Assembly: GCF_001435375.1 (NCBI RefSeq)
Contig: NZ_AYYZ01000025.1
Location: forward strand, 62,001 to 126,000
Origin: Ligilactobacillus araffinosus DSM 20653
Lineage (GTDB): Bacteria; Bacillota; Bacilli; Lactobacillales; Lactobacillaceae
Reading direction: 5' to 3'
DNA length: 64,000 nucleotides
Shown here piece after piece: positions 41,670-51,113 of the stretch. The position numbers and the translations under genes are program-made. Position 1 is the first letter of the stretch. Each line of letters starts with the position of its first letter. The notes under the pieces were generated by a model. The model made no database searches, was not told the origin of the DNA, and saw only the letters and a program-made list of their open reading frames with translations.

Positions 41670-42983
41670 TTATCCCTCCATTAATAAGAGTTCAGGATTA
41701 TTTAACAATTCTTTAAGTCGATTAAGTGCTTTCTGAGCCGTTGCACCATCAATTGCACGATGGTCAACTGAAAGCGAAAGTTTCAACACTTTACCGATTT
41801 TAATATTTTCAGGATCAGTTGGGTCAACAATTGGCTGAGATGTAATCTTGCCAATTCCTAAAATTGCAACTTCCGGACGATAAATAATTGGAGTGAAGTA
41901 GCCTCCGCCAATTGAGCCGATATTTGTAATTGCAATCGTTCCATTTTGAGTAACCGTAGGATCTAAACTACCATCAGCAATCTTTTGCGTATGATCTTTA
42001 ATTTGCTTTGCAATTTCAAACATACTTATTTGATCGGCATTTTTAATATTAGGCATAAATAAACCACGATCAGTATCAGTTGCAATTCCAATATTAATAT
42101 CATCTTTATATATGATTTCGTGCTGATCCATATCAAGTGATGCATTAAAAATCGGAAATTCTTTTGCCACAATTGCCAAAGCTTTAACGATATATGGCAT
42201 AAATGTCAGATGCACACCTTTATCAGCTGCCATTGCCTTAAACTTATTACGATGATTCCATAATTGATCGACAACTACTTCATCAAATAAAGTAACATGC
42301 GGAATTTCTTGAACCGATTGACTAACTAACTTAGCAGTTGCTAACCGAACCGAACTCATCTTTTCACGATGCATGCCACCAAAACCATTTTGCTTTGCCC
42401 CTGCAATAGATGATGTTTCCCGTAAATCTTGTTGTGGAACAATTTTTTTAGAATTTTCACCTTGACTACTTAAGAATAGATCGACATCAGCCTTGATAAT
42501 TTGCCCATGATTCCCTGTTCCTTTAATTTGTGTTAAGTCAACCCGTTTTTCACGCGCATAAGCCCGGACAGATGGCATTGCTAATACTGGTAAACTGTGA
42601 TCTTGAGGTACCCGTTTTGATGGATTGACTTGTAATTTGACATCTGAAACTTCGGAATCACCAACTAACTTATCTTCTTTTGCTTTAGTTGGCTCACTCA
42701 TCGTTGATGAAGTTACTGGCTTTGCATCCTTGGGAACAGCACTTTCGGTCTCAATTTCAATTAGTGGATCACCGACACTTGCAGTATCCCCTTCATGAAC
42801 AATAATCTGTTTAACTTTCCCAGTCACTGGCGAAGTAAGATCTTCAACTGATTTGTCATTTTCAATTTGAACTAAATCAGCATCTTTTTCAATTGAATCG
42901 CCCTCATGAACATACCACTTTCCAATTGTTCCTTCGGCCATTCCTTCGCCGACATCCGGAAGTTTAAATGCATAAACACTCAT
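41670..42983 (-). CDS. pdhC: dihydrolipoamide acetyltransferase (E2 of pyruvate dehydrogenase)
   Basis: A 437-residue E2 with a single lipoyl domain (about 1-78, lipoyl lysine K44 in ENDKSVED), a peripheral subunit-binding domain near 130-168 (MPSVRAYAREKRVDL, GTGNHGQIIKAD), and the catalytic CAT domain ending in LSLSVDHRAIDGA with the HxxxDG active site. It passes the acetyl group from E1 to CoA and forms the core of the complex. One lipoyl domain is at the low end for the family (some lactobacilli have two). Confidence 0.98.
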   Translation of the reverse strand: MSVYAFKLPDVGEGMAEGTIGKWYVHEGDSIEKDADLVQIENDKSVEDLTSPVTGKVKQIIVHEGDTASVGDPLIEIETESAVPKDAKPVTSSTMSEPTKAKEDKLVGDSEVSDVKLQVNPSKRVPQDHSLPVLAMPSVRAYAREKRVDLTQIKGTGNHGQIIKADVDLFLSSQGENSKKIVPQQDLRETSSIAGAKQNGFGGMHREKMSSVRLATAKLVSQSVQEIPHVTLFDEVVVDQLWNHRNKFKAMAADKGVHLTFMPYIVKALAIVAKEFPIFNASLDMDQHEIIYKDDINIGIATDTDRGLFMPNIKNADQISMFEIAKQIKDHTQKIADGSLDPTVTQNGTIAITNIGSIGGGYFTPIIYRPEVAILGIGKITSQPIVDPTDPENIKIGKVLKLSLSVDHRAIDGATAQKALNRLKELLNNPELLLMEG

Positions 42984-42995
42984 TAATTTTTCCTC

Positions 42996-43973
42996 CTAAA
43001 AATTAACAATTTCCTTTGCCTTTGTAATAATATCATTTTTATTTGGTAACCAACGCTCTTCAGCTTCACTAAAAGATGTTACCGTATCTGGCGCGCTCAC
43101 ACGAGCTACAGGTGCATCTAAACTTAAAATTGCTTTTTCAGCAATTAACGATGCTACTTGATTTCCAATTCCCGCCATATTTTGTGCTTCTTGAACAATA
43201 ACAACTTTCCCAGTTTTTTTGACACTTTCAAGAATTGTTTTTTCATCCAGCGGTGAAACTGTTCTTAAATCAACCACTTCCGCATTAATGCCATCTTTTG
43301 CTAATTCCTTAGCTGCTTTTAGGCACTCCTGAACCATATAACCATATGAAATTAAAGTGATGTCGGTCCCTTCTCGTTTAATATCAGCTTTATCAAGTGG
43401 AAGCGTGTACTCTTGTTCCGGAACTTCTTCTCGCATTGACCGATAAAGTTTCATATGCTCAAGAAAAACAACCGGGTCATCTGACCGAATTGATGAAATC
43501 AATAACCCTTTGGCATCGTATGGCGAACCTGGGATCACCACTCTTAATCCTGGAACTTGACTGACAATTCCTTCAAGACTATCAGAGTGCATTTCTGGAG
43601 TATGAACACCTCCACCAAAAGTTGAACGAATCGTAATTGGCATCTTTTTGGTTCCACCTGTCCGATAATATTCCCGGGCAATCTGGCCAACAATTTCGTC
43701 CATTGCTTCATATAAGAAACCGAAAAATTGAATTTCCGGGACCGGTCGGAATCCCTCATAGGCAAGTCCAGCCGCTAACCCAGCAATTGCTGATTCTGCA
43801 AGTGGGGTATCAAATACTTGATCTTCACCAACATCTGCCTGTAATCCATCAGTTGCACGGAAAACCCCACCATTTTTTCCAACATCTTCCCCAAAAACCA
43901 AAACTTTTGGATCGCGTTTTAATTCTTGATCAAGAGCTTGATTAACTGCCTTGACCATCGTTAATTGTGTCAT
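42996..43973 (-). CDS. pdhB: pyruvate dehydrogenase E1 component beta subunit
   Basis: A 325-residue E1beta: [55 protein letters not shown], and the C-terminal transketolase domain. It forms the alpha2beta2 E1 with PdhA and binds thiamine diphosphate at the interface. The frame extends ten codons upstream into pdhA, but AAGGAGGG precedes the ATG at 43973, one base after the pdhA stop, so that is the start. Confidence 0.97.
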   Translation of the reverse strand: MTQLTMVKAVNQALDQELKRDPKVLVFGEDVGKNGGVFRATDGLQADVGEDQVFDTPLAESAIAGLAAGLAYEGFRPVPEIQFFGFLYEAMDEIVGQIAREYYRTGGTKKMPITIRSTFGGGVHTPEMHSDSLEGIVSQVPGLRVVIPGSPYDAKGLLISSIRSDDPVVFLEHMKLYRSMREEVPEQEYTLPLDKADIKREGTDITLISYGYMVQECLKAAKELAKDGINAEVVDLRTVSPLDEKTILESVKKTGKVVIVQEAQNMAGIGNQVASLIAEKAILSLDAPVARVSAPDTVTSFSEAEERWLPNKNDIITKAKEIVNF

Positions 43974-43974
43974 A

Positions 43975-45063
<1,089 letters not shown>

Positions 45064-45091
45064 TTATGTCCCCTCCTTATAAGACCACTAA

Positions 45092-45100
45092 ATTATATCA
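45092..45100 (-). promoter_or_regulatory. extended -10 promoter of the pdhABCD operon
   Basis: Minus strand TGATATAAT (45100-45092), a perfect -10 with extended TGN, about 30 bases before the pdhA ATG. No clear -35. No recognisable operator was found in the pdhA-mscL gap (45064-45316), which is AT-rich. Confidence 0.55.
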
Positions 45101-45316
45101 TTTATGCCCTTTATTTTACTTAATTTAGCGCCATTTGTTAATTAATATAGCATTCTAGATTTTATTGATTATTTTAATGTCTCGGAATTTTTTAATAATA
45201 AACTAATTTAAAAAAGAAATTATTCGAATTAATTTTATTCTTTTATCATTTTTAGAAAAAACAATCATGAATTGTATTAAAATAGTTTAGTATATTAAAT
45301 TGGAAAGGAAGATTTG

Positions 45317-45751
45317 ATGCTCAAAGAGTTTAAAGAATTTATTGCACGGGGAAACGTAATGGACTTAGCTGTTGGAGTCATTGTAGGATCCGCATTTACA
45401 GCTATTGTTAAATCTTTAGTTTCTAATATTATTAATCCATTGATTGGAATTTTTGCCGGAAAAATTGATTTTTCATCAATCATTTTTACGGTCGGCGCAG
45501 CCCACTTCCGGATTGGAACGTTTTTAAATTCTGTTATTAATTTTTTGATTATTTCATTCGTAATCTTCATTATGGTTAAATTTGTTAATAAATTTGCTAA
45601 GAATAAAGAAGATGAAAAGAAAAGAGAAGCGGCAGAGCTTTCTAATGAAGCTAAATATCTAAAAGAAATTGTTGAATTACTTGAAGAAGAACGCTTACAG
45701 GACTCTGAAAATAAGAGAGAAAAAGATACAAAAACAACTGTAAAAGAGTAA
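45317..45751 (+). CDS. mscL: large-conductance mechanosensitive channel MscL
   Basis: A 144-residue MscL: N-terminal amphipathic EFKEFIARGNVMDLAVGVIVGSAF into membrane helix 1, a periplasmic-side loop with DFSSIIF, helix 2 ([23 protein letters not shown]), and a long charged C-terminal coiled coil (from about 92). The tail is longer than in E. coli MscL. It opens as a pentameric pore under hypo-osmotic shock. GGAAAGGAAG precedes the ATG at 45317 (a TTG one codon earlier is less likely). It is the last host gene before the prophage. Confidence 0.96.
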   Translation: MLKEFKEFIARGNVMDLAVGVIVGSAFTAIVKSLVSNIINPLIGIFAGKIDFSSIIFTVGAAHFRIGTFLNSVINFLIISFVIFIMVKFVNKFAKNKEDEKKREAAELSNEAKYLKEIVELLEEERLQDSENKREKDTKTTVKE

Positions 45752-45779
45752 CTTTTTTTACTAAATCTAACCCTAGATG

Positions 45780-45823
45780 AGGTACAACATGGGTACAAGA
45801 TAGGTACAACATAGGTACAAGAT
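45780..45823 (+). repeat. four 11-bp tandem direct repeats at the prophage edge
   Basis: Units are AGGTACAACAT, GGGTACAAGAT, AGGTACAACAT and AGGTACAAGAT, so also a 22-bp unit repeated twice with one mismatch. The core GGTACAA is invariant. Short tandem repeats of this size beside a phage or ICE end are typical arm-type binding sites of tyrosine integrases (as with the 11-bp DR2 repeats of Tn916). That role is inferred. Confidence 0.75.
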
Positions 45824-45825
45824 TT

Positions 45826-45854
45826 GAGGAGCTATTTTAGCTCCTTTTTTTTTT
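45826..45854 (+). terminator. terminator downstream of mscL
   Basis: GGAGCT (45828-45833), 5-nt loop, AGCTCC (45839-45844), then T10 on the plus strand. It may belong to mscL or to the phage end. Confidence 0.8.
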
Positions 45855-45898
45855 AATACATAAAAAAGAACTCTACCTATTATATATACTCTATATAA

Positions 45899-45929
45899 CA
45901 AAAAACCCCTACTCAATAATGAGTAAGGG
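45899..45929 (-). terminator. distal terminator of the phage late region
   Basis: CCCCTACTC (45906-45914) pairs with GAGTAAGGG (45921-45929), 9 bp with one wobble on the minus strand, followed by TTTTTTG. It acts as a second stop before the host boundary. The stretch 45,752-46,045 holds repeats and hairpins but no gene. Confidence 0.75.
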
Positions 45930-46045
45930 AAAATGTGGTTAATAGTGTGTCATTAAAAAAATTAGGGATAAGATTAAATCCTTACAGTTTTATTTTACCC
46001 TTATTTTTAATAAGTAATCATTATTTTTAAATAATTTTTTAAATA

Positions 46046-46074
46046 GAAAAACCCCTACCAAAATGGCAAGGGTT
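46046..46074 (-). terminator. terminator of the endolysin gene
   Basis: AACCCCTACC (46050-46059) pairs with GGCAAGGGTT (46065-46074), 10 bp (two wobbles on the minus strand), followed by TTTTTC. Confidence 0.8.
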
Positions 46075-46098
46075 TAATAAATCATTAATTGATATTCA

Positions 46099-47367
46099 TT
46101 AATAGTTTAATGTTTCTCCAACGAAAATCAAGTTAGCATTGTTAATTCCATTCTTTTGAGCTAAGTACGAAACTGAAACACCTAACTTATTAGAAATACC
46201 ACTTAAAGTATCACCATAAGTAACTTTATATGCTCTTGTTGAAACATAGCCTTTTACTTTCAACCGTTCTCCTACATAAATATAGTTTGGATTTGATATA
46301 CCATTCAAACTAGCAAGCGATTGATATGAAGTACCAAACTTATTAGCAATCCCTGAAAGAGTATCTCCTGATTTAACTACATAAGTTGTAGCACTATTAG
46401 AAGTATTATTAGCTACTGTGTTATCCCCTTTAATTTTAATTACTTGGTTAGGATAGATAACATATGGACTAGCGATATTATTAAGGCGTGCTAAGTCTTG
46501 ATAAGTAGTATTAAATCTAGTAGCAATACTGCTTAATGTATCTCCACTCTTAACTGTATAAGTCTTAGTATCATTAATAACTTTCTTATCTTCTTTAGCC
46601 TCTTGAATAACAGGAGTTGTAGTTACAGGTTTATTAGCATTTCCATTCTTATAACCGTTCTTTGTGATACCTAATAAATCAATATCATAATCTAAGGCTA
46701 CACTGTTAGCTCCTGAACCGTGGTCTGAAAATTGCCATATGCACACACCATTATCACTAGGAAAGTATTCCATAGGAGCAGGATAAATACCATTCCTATA
46801 AGGATAACCTGCTATCCAAAAACTATTAGGATATGTAGCAATAATTCTATTCATATCAAAATGTGCATGAGCGTAACCTTGATAAGAATAAAACACTGGA
46901 GTATATCCTGCATTCTTAACTGTTGTCATAGCGTCTAAAACAGCATTAGTATTACCATTAATATCATTTCCATATCCTGCTTCACAATCTAAAGCAATAA
47001 TAGAACCTTTTGGAACTGTACTATTAATAGTAGGTAAGAATGTATTAACAGCTTTCTTTGCTAAATAACTGTTATTCCCTGTTTGTAACCAGATATAAGT
47101 ATGAGCTCTCTTATTTTGCATTAAAGCACTCTTAACCTGATTAGTATAAGTTGATTGAGTATAGGAAGAACCATCTTCATACATTCCACCTACTTGAGCA
47201 ATGGTAAACTCATCATCATTCCTTACAAACTGAGCTGTATTACCTTGATACTTAGATAAGTCAGTACCATAACTTCTAACATTGTCAGCACTAGCAACAC
47301 CAATACTAATAGCAGACACAAAGGCAAGTATTCCTAATGCTAACCGTTTAATATTTTCCTTTAGCAT
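46099..47367 (-). CDS. secreted phage endolysin: GH25 muramidase with three LysM repeats
   Basis: A 422-residue endolysin. Residues 1-27 form a signal peptide (basic start, hydrophobic helix, VASA-DN cleavage site), so it can be exported by Sec and released by holin-triggered depolarisation. The GH25 fold follows, with GTDLSKYQG (D36) and the catalytic DCE (D127, E129) and [10 protein letters not shown]. The C-terminus has three LysM domains (about 270-318, 328-373, 378-422), each starting with a KSGDTLS-like motif. It hydrolyses muramic acid-glucosamine bonds. The frame opens at a GTG, but AAGGAGGTG lies 6 bases before the ATG at 47367. It is a transcription unit of its own. Confidence 0.95.
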   Translation of the reverse strand: MLKENIKRLALGILAFVSAISIGVASADNVRSYGTDLSKYQGNTAQFVRNDDEFTIAQVGGMYEDGSSYTQSTYTNQVKSALMQNKRAHTYIWLQTGNNSYLAKKAVNTFLPTINSTVPKGSIIALDCEAGYGNDINGNTNAVLDAMTTVKNAGYTPVFYSYQGYAHAHFDMNRIIATYPNSFWIAGYPYRNGIYPAPMEYFPSDNGVCIWQFSDHGSGANSVALDYDIDLLGITKNGYKNGNANKPVTTTPVIQEAKEDKKVINDTKTYTVKSGDTLSSIATRFNTTYQDLARLNNIASPYVIYPNQVIKIKGDNTVANNTSNSATTYVVKSGDTLSGIANKFGTSYQSLASLNGISNPNYIYVGERLKVKGYVSTRAYKVTYGDTLSGISNKLGVSVSYLAQKNGINNANLIFVGETLNY

Positions 47368-47385
47368 AAAATGCACCTCCTTTTT

Positions 47386-47393
47386 CTATAACG
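47386..47393 (-). promoter_or_regulatory. CGTTATAR element, copy 1 (endolysin)
   Basis: Minus strand CGTTATAG between the holin-unit terminator and the endolysin Shine-Dalgarno, preceded by a T8 tract 4 bases upstream. Here the Shine-Dalgarno follows after only 5 bases, the shortest leader of the six copies. Confidence 0.6.
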
Positions 47394-47410
47394 AATGAAA
47401 AAAAAGGCAA

Positions 47411-47437
47411 TAAAAAAGAGAGCCTTTATAGCTCTCT
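47411..47437 (-). terminator. terminator between holin and endolysin
   Basis: AGAGAGC (47417-47423) pairs with GCTCTCT (47431-47437), followed on the minus strand by TTTTTTATTG. Confidence 0.8.
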
Positions 47438-47448
47438 CTCTCTTTAAA

Positions 47449-47691
47449 TTATTTTTTAGGAATAAAAGTAACTGTTCCGTTGCCTTCCATTACTCCAAGT
47501 AACCCTAGAATAGTAAGTACAGTATTAATAGCTCCTACTATATCCCCAATATCTCCTGTAAAGTGAATACCGAAAATAGCTAACACTTGTTGTATTAACA
47601 CTAATAACAAACTAATAAGGCTTGCAATAATCTTTCCATTCAATGTTCCATCTGAATTAAATATGATACCCTTAATCTTTTTCATCATCAT
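47449..47691 (-). CDS. phage holin, LC3-like
   Basis: An 80-residue protein with a membrane helix at about 19-42 (ASLISLLLVLIQQVLAIFGI), a short turn, and a second at about 50-67, and a positive tail. The IQQVLAIFGI segment is characteristic of the phi LC3 holin family (Phage_holin_1). It accumulates in the membrane and triggers lysis. Its ATG overlaps the end of the upstream XhlA-like gene by 20 bases and uses AGGGG inside it, so the two are coupled. Confidence 0.88.
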   Translation of the reverse strand: MMMKKIKGIIFNSDGTLNGKIIASLISLLLVLIQQVLAIFGIHFTGDIGDIVGAINTVLTILGLLGVMEGNGTVTFIPKK

Positions 47692-47968
47692 ATATCCCCT
47701 CTTTAGTCTCCAATATGATTAATCGTCTTTCATGTTGGTTTAAAGTAGTGTTATTTCGATTCAAATCTTCCCTTAAACTCTCTACTGTGTTATTAAGGGT
47801 AGTTACTGTATCGTTCAGTTTCTCGAAAGTCTTTTGATTAGCTTCACTTTCTTCTAAATAGGCAGAGTGGAAAGCCCACTTGAAACCTTTGATTAAGATT
47901 GTTAAAACTGTACCACTAATAGTAATAATGGCTACCCAATCTTCTAAAGATAAACCTAAAAATGTCAT
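47672..47968 (-). CDS. XhlA-like membrane protein of the lysis module
   Basis: A 98-residue protein with one N-terminal membrane helix (about 10-33) followed by a long coiled coil with heptad spacing (LNDTVTTLNNTVESLREDLNR) ending RRLIILETKEG. Size and layout match XhlA/haemolysin-like partners of phage holins. It lies between the tail hydrolase and the holin and overlaps the holin gene. Confidence 0.7.
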   Translation of the reverse strand: MTFLGLSLEDWVAIITISGTVLTILIKGFKWAFHSAYLEESEANQKTFEKLNDTVTTLNNTVESLREDLNRNNTTLNQHERRLIILETKEGIYDDEKD

Positions 47969-47980
47969 CTACAACACCCC

Positions 47981-49189
47981 CTAACTTTCTATAACTTTTA
48001 CATGTTGTGTAAAGTGAAGATTATAATTTTGATTGTTCCAATTTAAAGAACTTGTATTGTTTCCGAAAGGATTCCAATAAAATAGCTTTTTATGTCCCTC
48101 GTCATTTTCATACTCAAAAGCAAAATTAGTATATGGAATATTTTCATTAGTTAAAGTAAAGTTATGGCTTGGTGTTACCATTCCATTAAGATGATAGCCT
48201 TTCATAGATTGTAAAAACTTGAGTTCAGCTGCCCCTAACTTACTCATTGTGATACTTCCATCTGATTTATGATATTGGTAAGCTCCCCAACAATCGTCCA
48301 TATCTGCGTCTACTGGGTCAGGATTTGTATTCCCTGAATAGATAATTATAGGGTCTACTCCTAAATAATCTTGGATAATGATTTGTCTTATCATCGTATC
48401 TCTAGAATATTGAAAAGCCCAACTACCACTAAAAGGGTGTCCCCAATCTTCACTAGGGTATCCAAACTCTGAGATAGCCATTGGTATTTGATTAATGTTA
48501 CTCCATTTACTTCTATCAAAACCTAATAAGTACAATTCAGGAATAAAATTATCATTATATCTCTCACAATAAGGGTGGAATGATACCCAATCAGGTAAAG
48601 AAGAGTAAGAATTAAGTTTAGTATTGTAACAGTCTAATACATGCTGTAAATCTGGAGCTTGAGGATACTCAATACTGCATAAATCAATGAACTTAACACC
48701 ACGCTTTTTACACTCTTCAAATAGTTTCATATTAAATGTAAGGTATCTATCAATAATGGTATCGTTTGTTTGAGCTTGCTGTTGGTCGCTTGTAGCAAAC
48801 TTACCATCTGCTTCATTCCAAGCCTCTACTATAAAATCAGTAATACCATCATCTAAAAATCTATCCATTATATGAGCATAAGCATTAACCGCTTGGTCTA
48901 CTAATTCATCAGCGTTATCATCTAATAAATGATTTTTAATCTGTTGCGGATAAGCTCCAATAATACCTGTCATTCCTAAGTTTTGAATTGTATGATAAGT
49001 AGTTAATCTCCACGGGTTATCAGTACCATTAAATTCATCTGTTTGTAAGTTAAAAGCGGGTCTTATATACTTCATTCCTGCCATTTGAGCAAAGTTTAAA
49101 GCTCTTTCAACTTGAGTCATAACCCATGGAGAAGTTGTATTATTATGAAAAACATTTATTCCCATTTTATCTAATAATTTCTTGGTCAT
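47981..49189 (-). CDS. tail-associated glycoside hydrolase, clan GH-A-like (beta/alpha barrel)
   Basis: About 402 residues, with a (beta/alpha)8 barrel layout. FIVEAWNEADG supplies an acid/base glutamate (about E126) after strand 4 preceded by asparagine, and PMAISEFGYPS supplies a nucleophile (about E241) after strand 7. WVSFHPYCE adds a conserved-type histidine. These are clan GH-A marks (GH5/GH39-type); the exact family and sugar are not clear. A C-terminal beta-rich domain (from about 330) is probably for attachment or sugar binding. The position between a baseplate protein and the holin suggests a virion enzyme that cuts host exopolysaccharide or wall polymer. Start: ATG two codons inside a TTG-initiated frame, after AGGAGG. 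Confidence 0.65.
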   Translation of the reverse strand: MTKKLLDKMGINVFHNNTTSPWVMTQVERALNFAQMAGMKYIRPAFNLQTDEFNGTDNPWRLTTYHTIQNLGMTGIIGAYPQQIKNHLLDDNADELVDQAVNAYAHIMDRFLDDGITDFIVEAWNEADGKFATSDQQQAQTNDTIIDRYLTFNMKLFEECKKRGVKFIDLCSIEYPQAPDLQHVLDCYNTKLNSYSSLPDWVSFHPYCERYNDNFIPELYLLGFDRSKWSNINQIPMAISEFGYPSEDWGHPFSGSWAFQYSRDTMIRQIIIQDYLGVDPIIIYSGNTNPDPVDADMDDCWGAYQYHKSDGSITMSKLGAAELKFLQSMKGYHLNGMVTPSHNFTLTNENIPYTNFAFEYENDEGHKKLFYWNPFGNNTSSLNWNNQNYNLHFTQHVKVIES

Positions 49190-49201
49190 TAGCAATACCT
49201 C

Positions 49202-50908
49202 CTACATTACAAACCAGCCTTCCATATTAACGGTACATGTTCCGCTAGGAACAGGAATTACTTGGTCTCCATTATGGTTATAGTGGAGTTGTAAAGTTCC
49301 TAAAGTTTGTACATAACGCTTTCCAGAATCTCCTACTAACTGATACATACATGGAGTACCAGAGCATTCATACATTGTATTGTATTGACTCTGTTCCATT
49401 CCTCCATATTGTTTCTGAACGTCTTGAGGTATATCAAATAGTTTAGTTCCCCAAGTATTAGCAATACTTGCGTCTTTAAAACGGGAATGAATACGAAACC
49501 AAAAAATTGATTGACCATTAATTTGAGTTACACAATATTTATTCCAACCAATATCTCCAGTAGTATTATTGTTATTCCAACCGCACCAAACACCGCTATC
49601 TCCTGCATTCATGTAAGGAGTTAAATCTAACCAACCTGTACCTGTTACATAGTCTCCTACTGTACCTTCTGGACCTTGTTCCCCTTGTTGTCCTGCTACA
49701 CCTTGTAAACCTTGCATACCCATAGCTCCAGTAGCAAGATTAAAGTTAAGAGTTGCACTATTTTCATTACCTGAATTAGATATACCAACAGGTCCATTAT
49801 CAGAAACATAAATTGGTGTATTAGTACCATTAGCATTATCATTACTTCCAACTGAGCAACATACTCTAGCATAACTAGCATTATCTGGAGCTGTTTTAGT
49901 CATTACAAAAGGAAAACTAATATTCTTTTCTTCATCATAAGTTAATGCTGTTTTGTTGGTATCATACCAGACAATTCTAAGCGCTTGATTACCTGATAAA
50001 CTAGGAATATTAGCAGGCATTGAAATACTATAATTATCATGAGCATTCACACTAAAATAATCAGTATAAATATCTGTACTATTAGCATGTTCTCCATCTG
50101 GTAAGATATAACCTTTGCTAAAAGTTTTTCCGATTGAAGAATAAGCTAACCATGGATTATAGCTAGTAACATTACCAACATTAACAGTAGCATTTGTACC
50201 TGTGTCTCCTTTATCTCCTTTTGGTCCTTGAATACCTTGAGGAATTGCAAAATCAAGAACAGCATCTACATCATTACCTGAGTTAGTTACCTTAGCTTGT
50301 TCTCCTGCGTCTAATGTTGTTGTAGTACCAACTGTGATTGAACTAGCTCCTCCTGCTGGTCCTCTTTCCCCTTGTGGTCCTTGTTCCCCTGTGTCTCCTT
50401 TTGGTCCTTGAGGTCCTTGAGGTCCAATTTCTCCTTGAGGACCTTGTTTAACCGTTGCAACATAATTATCAAAGTTATCTTTTAAGGCTTGAGATTGTTG
50501 TTGCATGTATTGATTAGCTTGTTCCTTAAAATCGTCTAAGCTAATCAGATTAAGTTGTTGTCCTGTGATATTAAGAGCATTAGCTGATAGCGTAAAGCTA
50601 ACAAAACCATCATCAGGGAAAATCAAAGTATTATCATTATCTACATTAACAGCTAATTCAACTTGATATGTTCCTTGTACAAGTCCTTTTAAATCTGCTG
50701 TATCAAATTGGAAAATTAAGCCATTATAAGTTGTTGTAGCTGTAATTGTTTTAACTAAACCAAAATCATTTTTAATTCTGAATTGTGCTGTTTGGTTTTC
50801 TTCTAGTTGTACTGGGGCTTGGTTATTAGTTGCTGTAAATTGAACCATTGTCCCAGTATCACCTAATTTAATCGTTGTATCATCATTTAATAGAGATAAA
50901 CTTTTCAT
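49202..50908 (-). CDS. baseplate protein with BppU-type N-terminus and collagen-like repeats
   Basis: A 568-residue protein. The N-terminal domain (about 1-115) matches BppU-type baseplate proteins (IKLGDTGTMVQF, QFRIKND, DDGFVSFTLSAN). After a helix come Gly-X-Y collagen-like runs (from about 155, around 212-240, and about 395-415). Between them lie small beta domains, including about 245-370, and a C-terminal domain (about 420-568) with WLDLTPYMNAGDSGVWCGWNN. It is probably a trimeric receptor-binding fibre. First gene of its unit: CGTTATAA then AAGGAGG precede the ATG. Confidence 0.8.
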   Translation of the reverse strand: MKSLSLLNDDTTIKLGDTGTMVQFTATNNQAPVQLEENQTAQFRIKNDFGLVKTITATTTYNGLIFQFDTADLKGLVQGTYQVELAVNVDNDNTLIFPDDGFVSFTLSANALNITGQQLNLISLDDFKEQANQYMQQQSQALKDNFDNYVATVKQGPQGEIGPQGPQGPKGDTGEQGPQGERGPAGGASSITVGTTTTLDAGEQAKVTNSGNDVDAVLDFAIPQGIQGPKGDKGDTGTNATVNVGNVTSYNPWLAYSSIGKTFSKGYILPDGEHANSTDIYTDYFSVNAHDNYSISMPANIPSLSGNQALRIVWYDTNKTALTYDEEKNISFPFVMTKTAPDNASYARVCCSVGSNDNANGTNTPIYVSDNGPVGISNSGNENSATLNFNLATGAMGMQGLQGVAGQQGEQGPEGTVGDYVTGTGWLDLTPYMNAGDSGVWCGWNNNNTTGDIGWNKYCVTQINGQSIFWFRIHSRFKDASIANTWGTKLFDIPQDVQKQYGGMEQSQYNTMYECSGTPCMYQLVGDSGKRYVQTLGTLQLHYNHNGDQVIPVPSGTCTVNMEGWFVM

Positions 50909-50939
50909 AGTGAGTTCCTCCTTATTTTGTAATCTGTTT

Positions 50940-50947
50940 TTATAACG
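50940..50947 (-). promoter_or_regulatory. CGTTATAR element, copy 2 (collagen-repeat baseplate gene)
   Basis: Minus strand CGTTATAA after T6 plus 6 nt, directly behind the terminator at 50954-50982; an 18-nt leader follows before GGAGG. Confidence 0.65.
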
Positions 50948-50953
50948 ATTAAC

Positions 50954-50982
50954 AAAAAAGACTAGGTATAAAACCTAGCCTT
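50954..50982 (-). terminator. terminator after the xkdX-like gene
   Basis: Minus strand AAGGCTAGGT pairs with ACCTAGTCTT, 10 bp with one G-U pair, loop of 5, then TTTTTTG. Confidence 0.85.
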
Positions 50983-50988
50983 TAAAAT

Positions 50989-51111
50989 CTATTTAGTTTT
51001 CATGATTTCTTCTTTTTGTTCTTCTGTAATCCATTGAACAGATACAAACAAATCTAAATCTTGTTCCGTATAATAACCTTGTTCATAGAAACTTTTTATC
51101 ATCTCGTACAT
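50989..51111 (-). CDS. XkdX-family small phage protein
   Basis: A 40-residue protein: MYEMIKSFYEQGYYTEQD to EEIMKTK, with an internal VQWITEEQ that matches the XkdX family of short proteins encoded next to baseplate genes in many Firmicute phages. Function unknown. GGAGGG lies 7 bases before the ATG, and the gene starts 2 bases after the preceding gene's stop. Confidence 0.8.
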   Translation of the reverse strand: MYEMIKSFYEQGYYTEQDLDLFVSVQWITEEQKEEIMKTK

Positions 51112-51113
51112 AG

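Noticed and set aside
45752-45780. tRNA gene as prophage attachment site next to mscL
   Set aside because: No cloverleaf-forming sequence or T-loop GTTCRA motif is present between mscL and the tandem repeats.
45295-45798. A 167-codon minus-strand frame opposite mscL
   Set aside because: It is serine/phenylalanine-rich, mirrors the MscL coding sequence, and the MscL frame has a good Shine-Dalgarno and family match.
48000-48010. AGTTATAG near the start of the XhlA-like gene as a seventh late element
   Set aside because: It is part of the last codons of the upstream hydrolase gene, differs at the first base, and has no terminator or T-tract before it.
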